Source: Pollutiaquabacter sp046052345
GTDB taxonomy: Bacteria; Bacteroidota; Bacteroidia; AKYH767-A; 2013-40CM-41-45
NCBI GenBank assembly: GCA_046052345.1
Contig: JBJOMN010000044.1
Coordinates: 1 to 64,000, forward strand
DNA length: 64,000 nucleotides
Direction: 5' to 3'
Below are positions 1-9,161 of this stretch, in pieces; the stretch's first letter is position 1; every line of letters begins with the position of its first letter. The notes beneath the pieces were generated by a model that did no database searches, was not told where the DNA came from, and worked only from the letters and a program-made list of their open reading frames with translations. The position numbers and the translations under genes are program-made.

Positions 1-627
1 ACCTTCCTGGTGCATGCATCCATCGGCGGGAGCATGGTGCCGTTACAGTACGGCGTTGCGACGGGCTGGGCCGGTCTGCGTGCAAAGCGCAATCTGGTGG
101 ATGTGCTGGATACCACGGACGACCGCTACTATTTCCATACGGCCGGACAGACGCTGGACATCAACATCATGACCACCTTCACCAACGGGTACGGCGTGAA
201 GAAGTGGCGCAACGTGGACCGTAACGGTAATATAGGTTCAGATCCCACTAAGACATTCGTCGACACGGATTTCCCGATGTTCCGTCTGGCAGATGTATAC
301 CTCATGAGAGCTGAGGCCAGGTTCGAAATGGGAATGACGAATGCCCTTGAAGACATCAATGCCGTCAGGAGCAGGTCCAACGCCCCACCGCTTTCTTTAC
401 TGACACGTGATGATATCCTTGCAGAGCGTATGCGTGAGCTCTATTGGGAAGGCACACGCCGCACCGACCTGATCCGCCACCTCAAATACACCACCGGAAC
501 TTATCTGTGGCCTTTCAAGGGCGGTCCGCAGGCCGGCACCGGTGTAGATGATCATCTCAAGTTGTATCCGATTCCCGGTTCCGATCTGGCGGCGAATCCC
601 AACCTGACCCAGAACCCCGGATATTGA
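1..627 (+). CDS. SusD/RagB-family outer-membrane glycan-binding lipoprotein, C-terminal part
   Basis: The reading frame is open from base 1, so the gene begins before the window; 208 residues of its C-terminal part are visible. SusD proteins are surface lipoproteins that cap a TonB-dependent SusC channel and bind glycans for import. The visible part carries the usual SusD ending: a MFRLADVYLMRAEA helix, the INAVRSRS segment, the ERMRELYWEGTRRTDLIR stretch and a final IPGSDLAANPNLTQNPGY-like tail. A GH13 hydrolase follows in the same direction, which suggests an alpha-glucan (starch or maltodextrin) utilisation locus; the SusC partner would lie upstream, outside the window. A terminator-like hairpin separates it from the hydrolase. 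The family call is firm; the substrate is inferred from the neighbour. Confidence 0.93.
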   Translation, partial: TFLVHASIGGSMVPLQYGVATGWAGLRAKRNLVDVLDTTDDRYYFHTAGQTLDINIMTTFTNGYGVKKWRNVDRNGNIGSDPTKTFVDTDFPMFRLADVYLMRAEARFEMGMTNALEDINAVRSRSNAPPLSLLTRDDILAERMRELYWEGTRRTDLIRHLKYTTGTYLWPFKGGPQAGTGVDDHLKLYPIPGSDLAANPNLTQNPGY

Positions 628-649
628 TCACCGGCTTGTCATTTCCTCG

Positions 650-676
650 AAGGGCTTCCGACAGGAAGCCCTTTTT
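650..676 (+). terminator. Intrinsic terminator after susD
   Basis: An 8-bp GC-rich stem (652-659 with 664-671) and a 4-base loop are followed by a run of T at 671-676. It lies 25 bases after the susD stop and 33 bases before the GH13 start, so the hydrolase may be partly transcribed by read-through or have its own promoter. Confidence 0.75.
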
Positions 677-708
677 CATTACACTTGTCCTGAAATATTC
701 CGTTTCTC

Positions 709-2253
709 ATGAATAAATCCCTCCTAGTCGTCATATTACTCGTCTGCCGGTTCACTGCACATGCAGGCCTCCCCGTCGCTTCCGTCGCTGACACTTCCGG
801 TTTTCGCTACCGCATCATGTATGAGATCTTCATGCGTTCTTTCGCTGACGGCAACGGTGACGGCGTCGGTGATTTTCCCGGCATCACTTCCAAGCTGGAT
901 TACCTCGCATCGCTCGGCGTCCAAGGTATATGGCTCACCCCGTTCAATACGGCGACCTCCTACCACAAATACGATATAGAGGATTACTACAACGTGGATC
1001 CCGAGTATGGCACACTGGATGATTTCAGGACTTTCATCCGTGAGGCACATGCCCGGGGAATCGTCGTGGTCATGGACCTGGTGGCTAATCATTGTTCCTC
1101 GCTGCATCCTTGGTTCATCGACGCCAGCCGTAATCCGAACAGCAAATTCAAGGATTATTTTGTCTGGAAGGCTCCGGCCGACATCTCTTCGGAGTACGAC
1201 CACTGGCATACTCCCAAAGAGGCAGATACGACCTCGCCCGGTTTCAGGAAGTATTATGGATTCTTCTGGTCGGGAATGCCCGATTTCAATTTTGATAATC
1301 CTCTGGTCCGGCAGGAAATGATAAGGATCGGAAGGTTCTGGCTGGATTCCGTCGGAGTTGACGGATTCCGTCTGGATGCGGCACAGCATATCTACCCGGA
1401 CGGTCAGGAGGCCTCCACCCAGGCGTGGTGGAGGGAATTCAGGGCTGAGATGGAGAAAACCAACCCCGATTTTTATATGGTGGGCGAAGTGGCCAACAAC
1501 AACAAGATGGTCGCCCCGTACCTTCAAAAGGGAATGCATGCCGCGTTCAACTTCGACCTGGCCCGCGACATCAACGAGGCTGCACTGGTCGGAAAGGACA
1601 ACGGACTCGTAAACCGCCTGATCGCCATACGCAGCTTGTATTCGTCCTATTCGCCGGAATACATCGATGCGACCTTCATCACCAATCACGACCAGGACCG
1701 TGTCATGAGCAACATGCAGGGCGATAACCGTAAAGCCGCTATGGCAGCATCCATCCTGCTCACATTGCCGGGCTCACCCTATCTGTACTACGGAGAGGAG
1801 ATAGGTATGGAAGGCCGAAAACCGGACGAACTCATCCGCGAACCCATGCCTTGGTCTTATTCGACAGTTGATAAGGCACAAACTTCCTGGGAGAAGCCGG
1901 TGTATTCTGTCCAGGGTAAGGTAGCCGCTGTAGACCGTCAGATGACAGACGGTAAATCGCTCCTGAACCATTACAAGCGACTCATACGCCTTCGGAAGTC
2001 GAATGAGGCTTTGCTCAAAGGTGATCTTTCTCCGGTGGCCTGTGCTGATTCTAATGTTATGGCATATGTCCGAGGCGGCGGGGAATACGGTAAAGTGCTC
2101 GTACTCCATAATCTTTCCGGTAATCCTGCGGTTTTCAGCGGATCGGAAAAAGCCCTCGTCTCCGAAGTGATATTTTCGAACGGAAAAGCGGTGAAGGGTG
2201 AAAAAGGAATCGAATTGCCTCCATATTCCACTGTCATTTACTCCCTCCGCTAA
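709..2253 (+). CDS. GH13 alpha-amylase-family glycoside hydrolase, secreted or periplasmic
   Basis: This 514-residue protein has an N-terminal signal peptide (about residues 1-20) and a full GH13 barrel. All four conserved regions are visible: DLVANH at 123-128, GFRLDAA with the nucleophile Asp223, the acid/base Glu260 in VGEVAN, and NHD with Asp328. The NGDGVGDFPGIT segment near residue 50 is typical of the oligo-1,6-glucosidase and neopullulanase side of the family. The extra motif MPDFN (190-194) resembles the MPDLN of the intermediate GH13_36 group. The enzyme probably cuts alpha-1,4 (perhaps alpha-1,6) bonds in maltodextrins released or captured by the SusD neighbour. Exact bond specificity cannot be told from sequence. 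A bidirectional-looking terminator follows. Confidence 0.92.
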   Translation: MNKSLLVVILLVCRFTAHAGLPVASVADTSGFRYRIMYEIFMRSFADGNGDGVGDFPGITSKLDYLASLGVQGIWLTPFNTATSYHKYDIEDYYNVDPEYGTLDDFRTFIREAHARGIVVVMDLVANHCSSLHPWFIDASRNPNSKFKDYFVWKAPADISSEYDHWHTPKEADTTSPGFRKYYGFFWSGMPDFNFDNPLVRQEMIRIGRFWLDSVGVDGFRLDAAQHIYPDGQEASTQAWWREFRAEMEKTNPDFYMVGEVANNNKMVAPYLQKGMHAAFNFDLARDINEAALVGKDNGLVNRLIAIRSLYSSYSPEYIDATFITNHDQDRVMSNMQGDNRKAAMAASILLTLPGSPYLYYGEEIGMEGRKPDELIREPMPWSYSTVDKAQTSWEKPVYSVQGKVAAVDRQMTDGKSLLNHYKRLIRLRKSNEALLKGDLSPVACADSNVMAYVRGGGEYGKVLVLHNLSGNPAVFSGSEKALVSEVIFSNGKAVKGEKGIELPPYSTVIYSLR

Positions 2254-2263
2254 AAAAAGCGTA

Positions 2264-2302
2264 TAAAAAAAGCTCCCGGTTTTATTGCCGGGAGCTTTTT
2301 AA
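2264..2302. terminator. Bidirectional terminator between the convergent GH13 and YHYH genes
   Basis: A perfect 9-bp stem (2271-2279 with 2288-2296) is flanked by A residues on the left and T residues on the right, so it can end transcription from both the plus-strand GH13 gene and the minus-strand YHYH gene. Confidence 0.85.
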
Positions 2303-2316
2303 TGATTTCCGTTTTC

Positions 2317-3663
2317 TTACCGGGCCACTATGATTGACTTTGAAATCGTTTTCTCTCCGGAGCTGATCCGCAGCTGATACGAGCCTTCGTGCAACGTCTG
2401 TACGTCGAAGAAGGCGATGGTCTGGCCGGGACGGATGGAGGATTCCATGCACCGTCTCCCCGTCATGTCGAATAATTCCAGCGAAATATCCTCGCGGTTG
2501 AGGCCGCTTACCTGGATCGCGACCAGATCGCTCGCCGGGTTCGGGAATACCGTCATCGATTCAAGATCCGGTGCGTTGATTCCCGTGGAGCTGCCGATAT
2601 AAACCGTTACCGGTTCCGTGATGGCGGTGACACGTGAAGCTGTTTTCAGTCCGTAGAAGGTAGGCCCCACTGCATAGGGATAGTAGGAATTCCAGTTGCT
2701 GTCGACCGTGCAGAAATAGGCATAGGTCCCGTTCGGATATTCAGGCGTCACGCAGAAGCGGCCGTTATGACGGTCCAGGACATCTGTCTGACCCGGTGCA
2801 GCGATATACTCGTAATCCTCCCGGAAATATCCCAATGGATAGGTGCTGCTCACCGGCGGGCCGGGAAGTACCGTGGCACCGGCAGGAGAGGTGGTCCGGG
2901 TGGTGATATTACGTAAATGATAACCGGATTTCATACGGACCACGGGGCCGGTTCCGTTGACTCCCTGGTAGGCATATGCACCGTAGATCGGAAATCCGTC
3001 GTATGCGAATCCCAGCAGGGGGGAGTGCTGCATGCTGTCGATGGAATAGAGCCCGTCGGCGTCATAGATGTTACAGATGTTGGAAATCACATTCAGGTCC
3101 AGCTTGAATGCGCTCGGGTTTTGGTGGTGGTGGTAATTGCCCATTGCAGGATGTCCTTTCGAACAATCGAATCCTGCGCGTTCGGCGACGATGGCGTCCC
3201 TGTTCCATACGTTGTCTCCAGCGCCTCCCAAAGGACCACCCCTGAGAGAATTGGTAGCACTGCTCCAGGATACACCGTCACGGCAATCGAACAAAGCGAC
3301 GCCGTTCACGAACATTCCGATATTTCCCATCGTGGTATTTGTCGGCATTCCGGTGTTTTGTGCGGGTGCCAGCGGGAAACGGAAAATTCCGTTCTGGCTG
3401 GTGGTTATGGATGGATTGCCGTCCAGAAAAGGTCCGGTCGGATAAGCCGGGACACCGTTGGCACGTACATAGACCCAACTGGAGGAGTATAGTACCGTCT
3501 TGATGTTCGCGGAATCCGGGTCTGTGATCAAAGAAGGGTTTCCGTTCATGTAATGGCTACCCGTTATTCCATTGGTATTACGTATCCAGCCGTCCAGCAT
3601 GGGTTGCTGGGCATGAAGAACCAGTGGTGTCAAGGCAATAACAAGAGACAGCAGTCTTTTCAT
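2317..3663 (-). CDS. YHYH-domain protein exported by T9SS
   Basis: The protein has about 448 residues from the ATG at 3663. That start is preferred because a clear signal peptide (MKRLLSLVIALTPLVLHAQ) follows it; an in-frame ATG 33 bases upstream would place 11 residues before the signal. The middle holds the YHYH-type motif (here YHHH, residues 177-180) and the DGFPIYGAYAY segment of that family, whose biochemical role is not established. The last 75 or so residues are a T9SS type A sorting domain (VFPNPASD start, final KSIIVAR), so the protein should be released or anchored at the cell surface. It is the third gene of a minus-strand set after an MbnP-like protein and a diheme enzyme; the gap to the diheme gene is 44 bases. 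The histidine cluster could bind a metal; that is inference. Confidence 0.87.
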   Translation of the reverse strand: MKRLLSLVIALTPLVLHAQQPMLDGWIRNTNGITGSHYMNGNPSLITDPDSANIKTVLYSSSWVYVRANGVPAYPTGPFLDGNPSITTSQNGIFRFPLAPAQNTGMPTNTTMGNIGMFVNGVALFDCRDGVSWSSATNSLRGGPLGGAGDNVWNRDAIVAERAGFDCSKGHPAMGNYHHHQNPSAFKLDLNVISNICNIYDADGLYSIDSMQHSPLLGFAYDGFPIYGAYAYQGVNGTGPVVRMKSGYHLRNITTRTTSPAGATVLPGPPVSSTYPLGYFREDYEYIAAPGQTDVLDRHNGRFCVTPEYPNGTYAYFCTVDSNWNSYYPYAVGPTFYGLKTASRVTAITEPVTVYIGSSTGINAPDLESMTVFPNPASDLVAIQVSGLNREDISLELFDMTGRRCMESSIRPGQTIAFFDVQTLHEGSYQLRISSGEKTISKSIIVAR

Positions 3664-3707
3664 CGGTGAGGTTTGGTTTTTAGGGTTCTGTATCATGGAG
3701 TATGGGT

Positions 3708-4727
3708 CTATTGCATCTGCCGGGGTATTCTCGGATCGGTATGGCTTGTATCAAAAAGGAACCGACGGTCAGACAGCGTCAGCAGAAAAGCTATCAGGTC
3801 CGCTTTCTGGTCCGAGTTCAGAGGAATTCTGTTTCTTAATTCTTTGGATAAAGTCGGGCTTTCCGTGATTCCGGTCGAATAGTGGTTCAGGACGTCGCTC
3901 AGTCGCCTGAACCTGCCGTCATGCATGTAGGGCGCCGTATACGCAATGTTTCGTAAGGTAGGTATTTTGAAGCGCAGATAGTCTTCGGACTTTCCGGTCA
4001 CCTTCATCCTTCCCGCATCGTTCCTGGAAGTGTCTGCCGACAGACCGTTATTTTCAAATGAGTTTTTCCTGAACAGCGGTGCGCTGTGGCAGCTGTTGCA
4101 ATGTCGGTTGAACAGTTCTTCACCGTTGGCTTCCTGCCGGGTGAAACGGGCAAGATGCTGCTGAACGCTGTCATACCTGGAGCCGGCACTCACCAGCGTA
4201 AGGAGGAATTGGGAAATGGCCTTAAGTGTGCGCTCTCCTGTGATGGTCGTATCCCCGAACGCGCTTTTGAACAGGCCCGGATAAACTTCGGTTCGGCTCA
4301 GCTTATAAACGACATGAGCGATGTCTTCCCCCATCTCGTCCGGATGACTGATGGGTGCCAGTGCCTGCTGGTCGAGATAATGGATCGCCCCGTCCCACAT
4401 GAAGACGTCCTGCCAGGCAAGATTCTGCAGACCAGGGGCATTCCTTGTTCCGAACCGGTCATGGATACCGTGGCTGACAGTATGATCGGTATGAGCGAAG
4501 GCGTTGTACGGTGAGTGACAGCTTGCGCATGAAACAGAATTATCTGCGGAAAGGATCTCGTCGTAGAAAAGGCGGCGACCGAGTGCAATTTTCTCAGCGC
4601 TCATTGGGTTGGCGGAAAAGTCGTAGGAAGGTTCGGGCCATCCGGGCGGATTTTCCCAATAGCTTTCGTGCCTGACAGCAGCAGTAAATAGGATTAATCC
4701 GATGGCAGCAACGAGGATCTTGCTCAT
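3708..4727 (-). CDS. MauG/MbnH/cytochrome c peroxidase-family diheme enzyme (copy 1)
   Basis: This 339-residue protein has an N-terminal hydrophobic signal and two c-type heme sites, CASCH (67-71) and CNSCH (210-214). It also has the RNIAYTAPYMHDGRF stretch near residue 268 that is common to bacterial diheme peroxidases and MauG-like proteins. It should act in the periplasm. Its start overlaps the end of the upstream MbnP-like gene by 4 bases, so the two are translationally coupled. In the described MbnP/MbnH pair, MbnH is a diheme enzyme that oxidises a tryptophan of MbnP to kynurenine. The pairing here points to that type rather than a plain hydrogen peroxide detoxifying peroxidase. Whether the distal ligand is Met, Tyr or His needs an alignment. 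Confidence 0.88.
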   Translation of the reverse strand: MSKILVAAIGLILFTAAVRHESYWENPPGWPEPSYDFSANPMSAEKIALGRRLFYDEILSADNSVSCASCHSPYNAFAHTDHTVSHGIHDRFGTRNAPGLQNLAWQDVFMWDGAIHYLDQQALAPISHPDEMGEDIAHVVYKLSRTEVYPGLFKSAFGDTTITGERTLKAISQFLLTLVSAGSRYDSVQQHLARFTRQEANGEELFNRHCNSCHSAPLFRKNSFENNGLSADTSRNDAGRMKVTGKSEDYLRFKIPTLRNIAYTAPYMHDGRFRRLSDVLNHYSTGITESPTLSKELRNRIPLNSDQKADLIAFLLTLSDRRFLFDTSHTDPRIPRQMQ

Positions 4728-5338
4728 CGTTTATTCGTGATAAAAGCGGCTACAATACGGTCGGCAAGAAGACAGGCATTGGGGCCGGGTGACATGACAT
4801 CGCTAGGGACGGTATCGGGCACGGATTCAAGGAAGCGGTCTATGTCGAAAGTGATAATGCTGTTTTTACCTTCGGGCAGCACTAGGTCCACTTTCCGCAG
4901 GCTGTCGTACGGACGACGGTATCCTCCGATATGAAAACGTTTGGCAGGGGAGTCCGTCTCCAGCTTGAAATTGATATAGCCGCTCTGCCACGTCCAATAC
5001 ATGCCGTTGGCAGGGTCAAGGTCGCCTCCCATTACACCACCGGCGTTGGTCAGACTGTCTATTCCAAGGCTGAATACTATTCGATTGAAATCGCCGGGGC
5101 ATTCGGGACTGACCGGTAGTGCAGCGGTACCTTCAGAGAGATCGATAAGACGGGGAGGGGGGATGCGGCAAACCTCGGTGTGGTCTTTGAACAAGATGAT
5201 GTCGCCCACATAAAAACGACAGGCGTTTGCCCGGATGTTTGCCCGGGAAACGTCCCATTGAAGCACTGCCGGCTGTCCTTTGCTGCCGTGAACCAGCAGT
5301 AAAGCCAGATAAATCGGAAGCAGACGGGAAAGGCGCAT
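4724..5338 (-). CDS. MbnP-like periplasmic protein (copy 1)
   Basis: The chosen start at 5338 gives 204 residues and places a signal peptide (MRLSRLLPIYLALLLVHGSKG) at the N-terminus; an in-frame ATG at 5377 would add 13 residues before it. The protein has features I associate with MbnP-domain proteins: a YVGDIILF strand, a GGDLDPANGMYWTW segment followed by GYINFK, and a FHIGGY turn. MbnP proteins bind copper and are modified by their MbnH partner. Compared with copy 2 at 46.5-47.2 kb this one is shorter and lacks the His of the FKHEG element, so its metal site may differ. It is the first gene of the set, overlapping the diheme gene by 4 bases. A box close to the -7 consensus (TACCTTTT) lies at 5419-5426. 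Confidence 0.8.
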   Translation of the reverse strand: MRLSRLLPIYLALLLVHGSKGQPAVLQWDVSRANIRANACRFYVGDIILFKDHTEVCRIPPPRLIDLSEGTAALPVSPECPGDFNRIVFSLGIDSLTNAGGVMGGDLDPANGMYWTWQSGYINFKLETDSPAKRFHIGGYRRPYDSLRKVDLVLPEGKNSIITFDIDRFLESVPDTVPSDVMSPGPNACLLADRIVAAFITNKR

Positions 5339-5464
5339 CAGAACAAGGGCTGTCTTTGGACGATGGCCGACGGCCAAGGTTTAATCCCGGGCCGGACGCC
5401 AATTAAATCACGGAAGTCAAAAGGTACCTAAATTCCGGGTAATTCCGGAGACGGCTGAAAAAAG

Positions 5465-5490
5465 AAGGGCTGTCCTGATGGACAGCCCTT
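5465..5490 (-). terminator. Terminator of the beta-helix T9SS gene
   Basis: A perfect 11-bp inverted repeat (5465-5475 with 5480-5490) with a 4-base loop is followed, reading on the minus strand, by a T run (A residues at 5459-5463 on the plus strand). Confidence 0.82.
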
Positions 5491-5512
5491 GAAATGAAAG
5501 AGTCGTAAGGGG

Positions 5513-8500
5513 TCAGTTCACCACGATCCTGAGGTGTCTGGCGAACGTGCCGTCGCTTACTATGGCCGTATAGATGCCTTTAGCCAAGCCGCTGACATCC
5601 ACATCGTGACGTAAAGCTGCATTGGTCGGAATCACTTCCGCGACCACCGAAGCGCCCTTGGAATCGAAAATCCGAAGGGTCAATTCTCCTGTCGCATGCA
5701 CATCGCCGGTAAGTGTGAAACGTCCTTGGTTCGGATTGGGGTAGAGGTTGATAGCGGCCAGCGGGCCGGCCTCTTCTACACCGACAGTGAATTGGACGAA
5801 TACATCATCCGTTGCCGTACAACCGTTCTGGTCCGTCACGATGACAGAATAGGTTCCTGTGGACGTGACAGTAAGGGTCTGGGCATTGGTGTTGTTGTTC
5901 CAGATATATGTGGAGAATCCGGCACCTGCATCAAGGGTATAAGGAGGATTGACCAGCGACGTGTCCGGGCCGATGTAAACGTTCGGGAGCGGATGGATGG
6001 TAGCTGTAGCTGTGGCACGGCTCTGTCCGATACAGACATTTCCAGCCTGTGCATAATAGCTTGTCGTCTGGGTCAGCGAAGGTGTGGTGAAGACGTTGCC
6101 GGATCCGATCAGGTTGCCGCCTGAGGGGGCGTCGTACCAAAGGATACTCAGCGATGCTGCTGCAGAAAGCTGGACGACGCCGTCTCCGCAACGGTAGCCG
6201 CTGGCTACGATCGGCAGCACCGGCTGGGCCACCAGGTTAAAGGTGGCGGAAAGGTTGTTGTTGGCGGCGTTATTGTCGACACCGTAAACGCTCGTGGCAC
6301 TTACCGTGAAAGCACCGCCGTTGCTGGTATTGACATTGCCGATGGTCAAGGTCACGGTGTCGTTCACATTCATCGGACCGGCGATGAACCCGGTCAGGTT
6401 GGCGTTACCGCCTCCCGAGACGACGACATTTACGGTGATGTTGGATGCGGCAAACGGTCCGTAATTGATGACCTGTACGACGACCGGAGTGGTCGAGGAT
6501 CCGCAATAGCCGCTTATGGGAGAGAGGATATTGATGACGGAGAGGTCAGTGTTCTGAACCGTGGTCAGGCATGCCTCGTCTGTGCCCGTGCAGCCGTTTG
6601 CATCAGTCACGGTTACCGTGTAGCAACCGTCGAGGGAGACATTGATGGAGGGGGTGGTCTGACCGGTGCTCCAGAAATAGGAGACAAAGCCCGAGCCTGC
6701 GCTGAAGCTGACTTGTGCCCCTTGCGTCACGCTGGTGTCGTTGCCAAGGCTCACGGTAGGAGGAGCATTCACCGTCGCTGTCGCAGCTGAGCGTGCACTT
6801 TCACATCCGGATACTACAGTAGATGCATAATATACTGTGGTACTGGTTATGACCGGGGTCTGGTAGTTGTTGCCGCTGCCGATTTGCGTACCGCCGGAGA
6901 GGGCGTTGTACCAGTTGATGGCGCCGCCGCCGACTGCCCCCAGCGTTATCCTGCCGGAGGTACAGACAGAGCCGCCGGTAGTGACCGGAGCGGCGGGGGG
7001 GGCGATGATATTGCGGGTGACCCTGAGCGTGTCATTGGTCCGGTTGTCATCGACCGGATTGGCGGTATATGCCGTGATCAGGATGGCTCCGCCCGCAGTG
7101 GTGCTGACCGTATTTCCGAAGAAGACAGTATCGGTGGTTCCGGGAGCCAGCTGGTCGGTGTAAAGTTGGGCCACAGTGCTGCCCGTCGAAGTGGTAAGAT
7201 AGACCATGAATCCGGTTTCATTCATCGAACCGGGATTGCTGATGATCACACTGGCACGTGTCGTGTCGTTTCCGCAACCGCCGCTGACCGGGCTCAGGAC
7301 GCCGATGGCGGCCACATCCCGGAACAGGGGAGCGAATTCATCCGCACCCATGTCAGGAGAGAATCCGTTACGGCTCTGGCCGTCGATGTCGTCGATCACT
7401 GAGGTAAGCGCAATGCCGCGGCTGTCGATCCCACGTGCAAGAGCATGGAGATCGGTGGAAGAAGTGAATTCAGGGTTGACGCTTACGGAATTGCTGTCGC
7501 GCTGGGAGTAGAGCTGCCAGAGCGACAGGTCGGCAGCCGGCGTTCCGTTGTAGGTGCCCAGAATGCCTCCGGTGGTGTACAGGTCGTTGTTGCGGCAGAT
7601 GAATATGCCGGATAAGGGATGGTTGGCAATACGAGATGCCTGTCCGCCACCCGTGGCGGCGAACACGTTGTTCATGATCCGGTTGGTCACCCCGGTGCCG
7701 CCGATGTCCCAGGCGGTCGAATTGGGACCGACCGTGTTCACGCTGTTATACAAGAAATCCTGGTAATAACCGTTCGTCAGACGTATGCCGAAGGAGTCGG
7801 TCGCTTGGATGAAATTGTTGGAGACGATTCCGGGACGGGTATTGATGCCCGAACAGTCGATCATGTAAAGTCCGCGGTAGAAGTTGCCGCTGATGCGGTT
7901 CTTGGAAATGCGGTGTTCGCGGATGGAGGCGTTCAATTTGATGGCGGTACCGGCGGTGTACGGCGAAGCGGTGGTGATGGTGTTGCCGGAGACGATCAGG
8001 TTCGCCTGGTAGGAGACGTCGATGGCCGTTGCAAACTGATCCTGGAAGATGTTGTCCGTGATCCTGCCGCCGTTCTCGGGAGAGGCCGTGGAGGTTCCGT
8101 TGAAATAAATGCCGATGGAGCCGCGCTCGATGAGGTTGCGGTTGATGGTATAACTCGAATCGTTACCCGAGGTGCTGGAGGAATAAAGCACTGCAGCGAG
8201 ACTGTTGGTCACGTAGCCTACGGATGAACCAGACAGGCGGCAGTTGCTGATGTTCACGAAACAGGAGCCGTTTCGGATCTCGATGACGCGGGCATAGGCA
8301 CGGGCGCCGTAACGCTCTATTGTCATCTTGCGGATATTGAGGTAATCCGTTCCGTCAATGGTCATGACCGCGTTTGGCAAATTCGAGGTGTCGGTAGAGG
8401 TGAATCTGAGAATGACGGAGCTGCTGTCGCCGTTTTCAGACTGGAAGGTGATGGTATTAGTGGCGCTGCTGCCGGTGATGGCAGGGATGGTGAAGCGTAC

Positions 8501-9025
8501 CGTATCCACCTGCGGACGCATGTTGAAGGTGACAGGGCCACTGATGCCGTAAGTGGTCAAAGCGGTGACGGCATTGGTGATACGGCTATAGTTAGGGCTG
8601 GAGCCGCCGACCGTGTACGTTCCGGACAAGGGGACGAAGACTGTCCGGGAGGCGGAATTATTAGCGGAATTGGCGTCCAGGGTATTGATTGTAGACGCAG
8701 TCAGCGTTACCTGCGTTCCGGAGACCAGCCACACGGAGCCGATGGTGAAGGTGTCCGATGCACCTGCGGCAAGCGTGCGTGTGTATTCGGCCTGGGCCTG
8801 AGCGGCTCCGTTGACCTCCCACGCGATGCTGATGGAGCTGACGGAGATGGTGTCGAAATTCTGCAACCGTACGACGACGTTGGCGCTTCCGGCACGTGTG
8901 CTCACTCCCGGTGAGACGAAGGCGTTGATACCCACGTCCTGCGAACGGACGGAAACGACGGTCAGCAACGAACATACCAGGATGGACCCGATGGTTCTGA
9001 CTAAAACTGTGAACTGATTCTTCAT
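5513..9025 (-). CDS. Large secreted beta-helix and Ig-like repeat protein with T9SS sorting domain
   Basis: About 1,170 residues from the ATG at 9025, which is followed by a signal peptide (MKNQFTVLVRTIG...VRSQ); an in-frame ATG 81 bases upstream lacks a signal. Order of parts: a CARDB-like domain (about 25-130); a parallel beta-helix region rich in N-x-I and x-G-N turns (about 140-560); then two copies of a three-part unit, each with a CARDB-like domain starting with a LSP-SG-CG phrase, an Ig-like domain with INWY or ILWY plus the word DAPSGG or NALSGG, and a short PKD/SprB-like strand domain ending in VTDANGCTGTD or VTDQNGCTATD. The last 75 residues are a T9SS type A domain (INLYPNPNQGRF). 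It is probably a surface adhesin or matrix protein; no catalytic motif was seen. A TATTTTTG box at 9073-9080 fits its promoter. Confidence 0.88.
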   Translation of the reverse strand: MKNQFTVLVRTIGSILVCSLLTVVSVRSQDVGINAFVSPGVSTRAGSANVVVRLQNFDTISVSSISIAWEVNGAAQAQAEYTRTLAAGASDTFTIGSVWLVSGTQVTLTASTINTLDANSANNSASRTVFVPLSGTYTVGGSSPNYSRITNAVTALTTYGISGPVTFNMRPQVDTVRFTIPAITGSSATNTITFQSENGDSSSVILRFTSTDTSNLPNAVMTIDGTDYLNIRKMTIERYGARAYARVIEIRNGSCFVNISNCRLSGSSVGYVTNSLAAVLYSSSTSGNDSSYTINRNLIERGSIGIYFNGTSTASPENGGRITDNIFQDQFATAIDVSYQANLIVSGNTITTASPYTAGTAIKLNASIREHRISKNRISGNFYRGLYMIDCSGINTRPGIVSNNFIQATDSFGIRLTNGYYQDFLYNSVNTVGPNSTAWDIGGTGVTNRIMNNVFAATGGGQASRIANHPLSGIFICRNNDLYTTGGILGTYNGTPAADLSLWQLYSQRDSNSVSVNPEFTSSTDLHALARGIDSRGIALTSVIDDIDGQSRNGFSPDMGADEFAPLFRDVAAIGVLSPVSGGCGNDTTRASVIISNPGSMNETGFMVYLTTSTGSTVAQLYTDQLAPGTTDTVFFGNTVSTTAGGAILITAYTANPVDDNRTNDTLRVTRNIIAPPAAPVTTGGSVCTSGRITLGAVGGGAINWYNALSGGTQIGSGNNYQTPVITSTTVYYASTVVSGCESARSAATATVNAPPTVSLGNDTSVTQGAQVSFSAGSGFVSYFWSTGQTTPSINVSLDGCYTVTVTDANGCTGTDEACLTTVQNTDLSVINILSPISGYCGSSTTPVVVQVINYGPFAASNITVNVVVSGGGNANLTGFIAGPMNVNDTVTLTIGNVNTSNGGAFTVSATSVYGVDNNAANNNLSATFNLVAQPVLPIVASGYRCGDGVVQLSAAASLSILWYDAPSGGNLIGSGNVFTTPSLTQTTSYYAQAGNVCIGQSRATATATIHPLPNVYIGPDTSLVNPPYTLDAGAGFSTYIWNNNTNAQTLTVTSTGTYSVIVTDQNGCTATDDVFVQFTVGVEEAGPLAAINLYPNPNQGRFTLTGDVHATGELTLRIFDSKGASVVAEVIPTNAALRHDVDVSGLAKGIYTAIVSDGTFARHLRIVVN

Positions 9026-9072
9026 GTCTTGGTGTTTGATTGTAACAGTATGGGCGCGGTTTTCCGCAGCAT

Positions 9073-9080
9073 CAAAAATA
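9073..9080 (-). promoter_or_regulatory. -7 promoter box for the beta-helix T9SS gene
   Basis: TATTTTTG on the minus strand matches the Bacteroidota -7 element TAnnTTTG exactly. It lies 48 bases before the start codon at 9025. No clear -33 element was seen at the expected distance. Confidence 0.55.
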
Positions 9081-9161
9081 TTCCCTTGATACGCCGGGAA
9101 CGGCATAACGTTTCATGGAAATATCGACAAAACAGCTGTTAATGGCGGAGTATTACCCCGG

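Noticed and set aside
736..1689. A 317-codon open frame antisense to the GH13 gene
   Set aside because: It mirrors the GH13 codons, has no recognised motif and no promoter or start signal of its own.
7619..8227. A 202-codon plus-strand frame within the beta-helix gene
   Set aside because: It is rich in Gly, Val and Asp from the reverse complement of repeat codons and has no coding features of its own.
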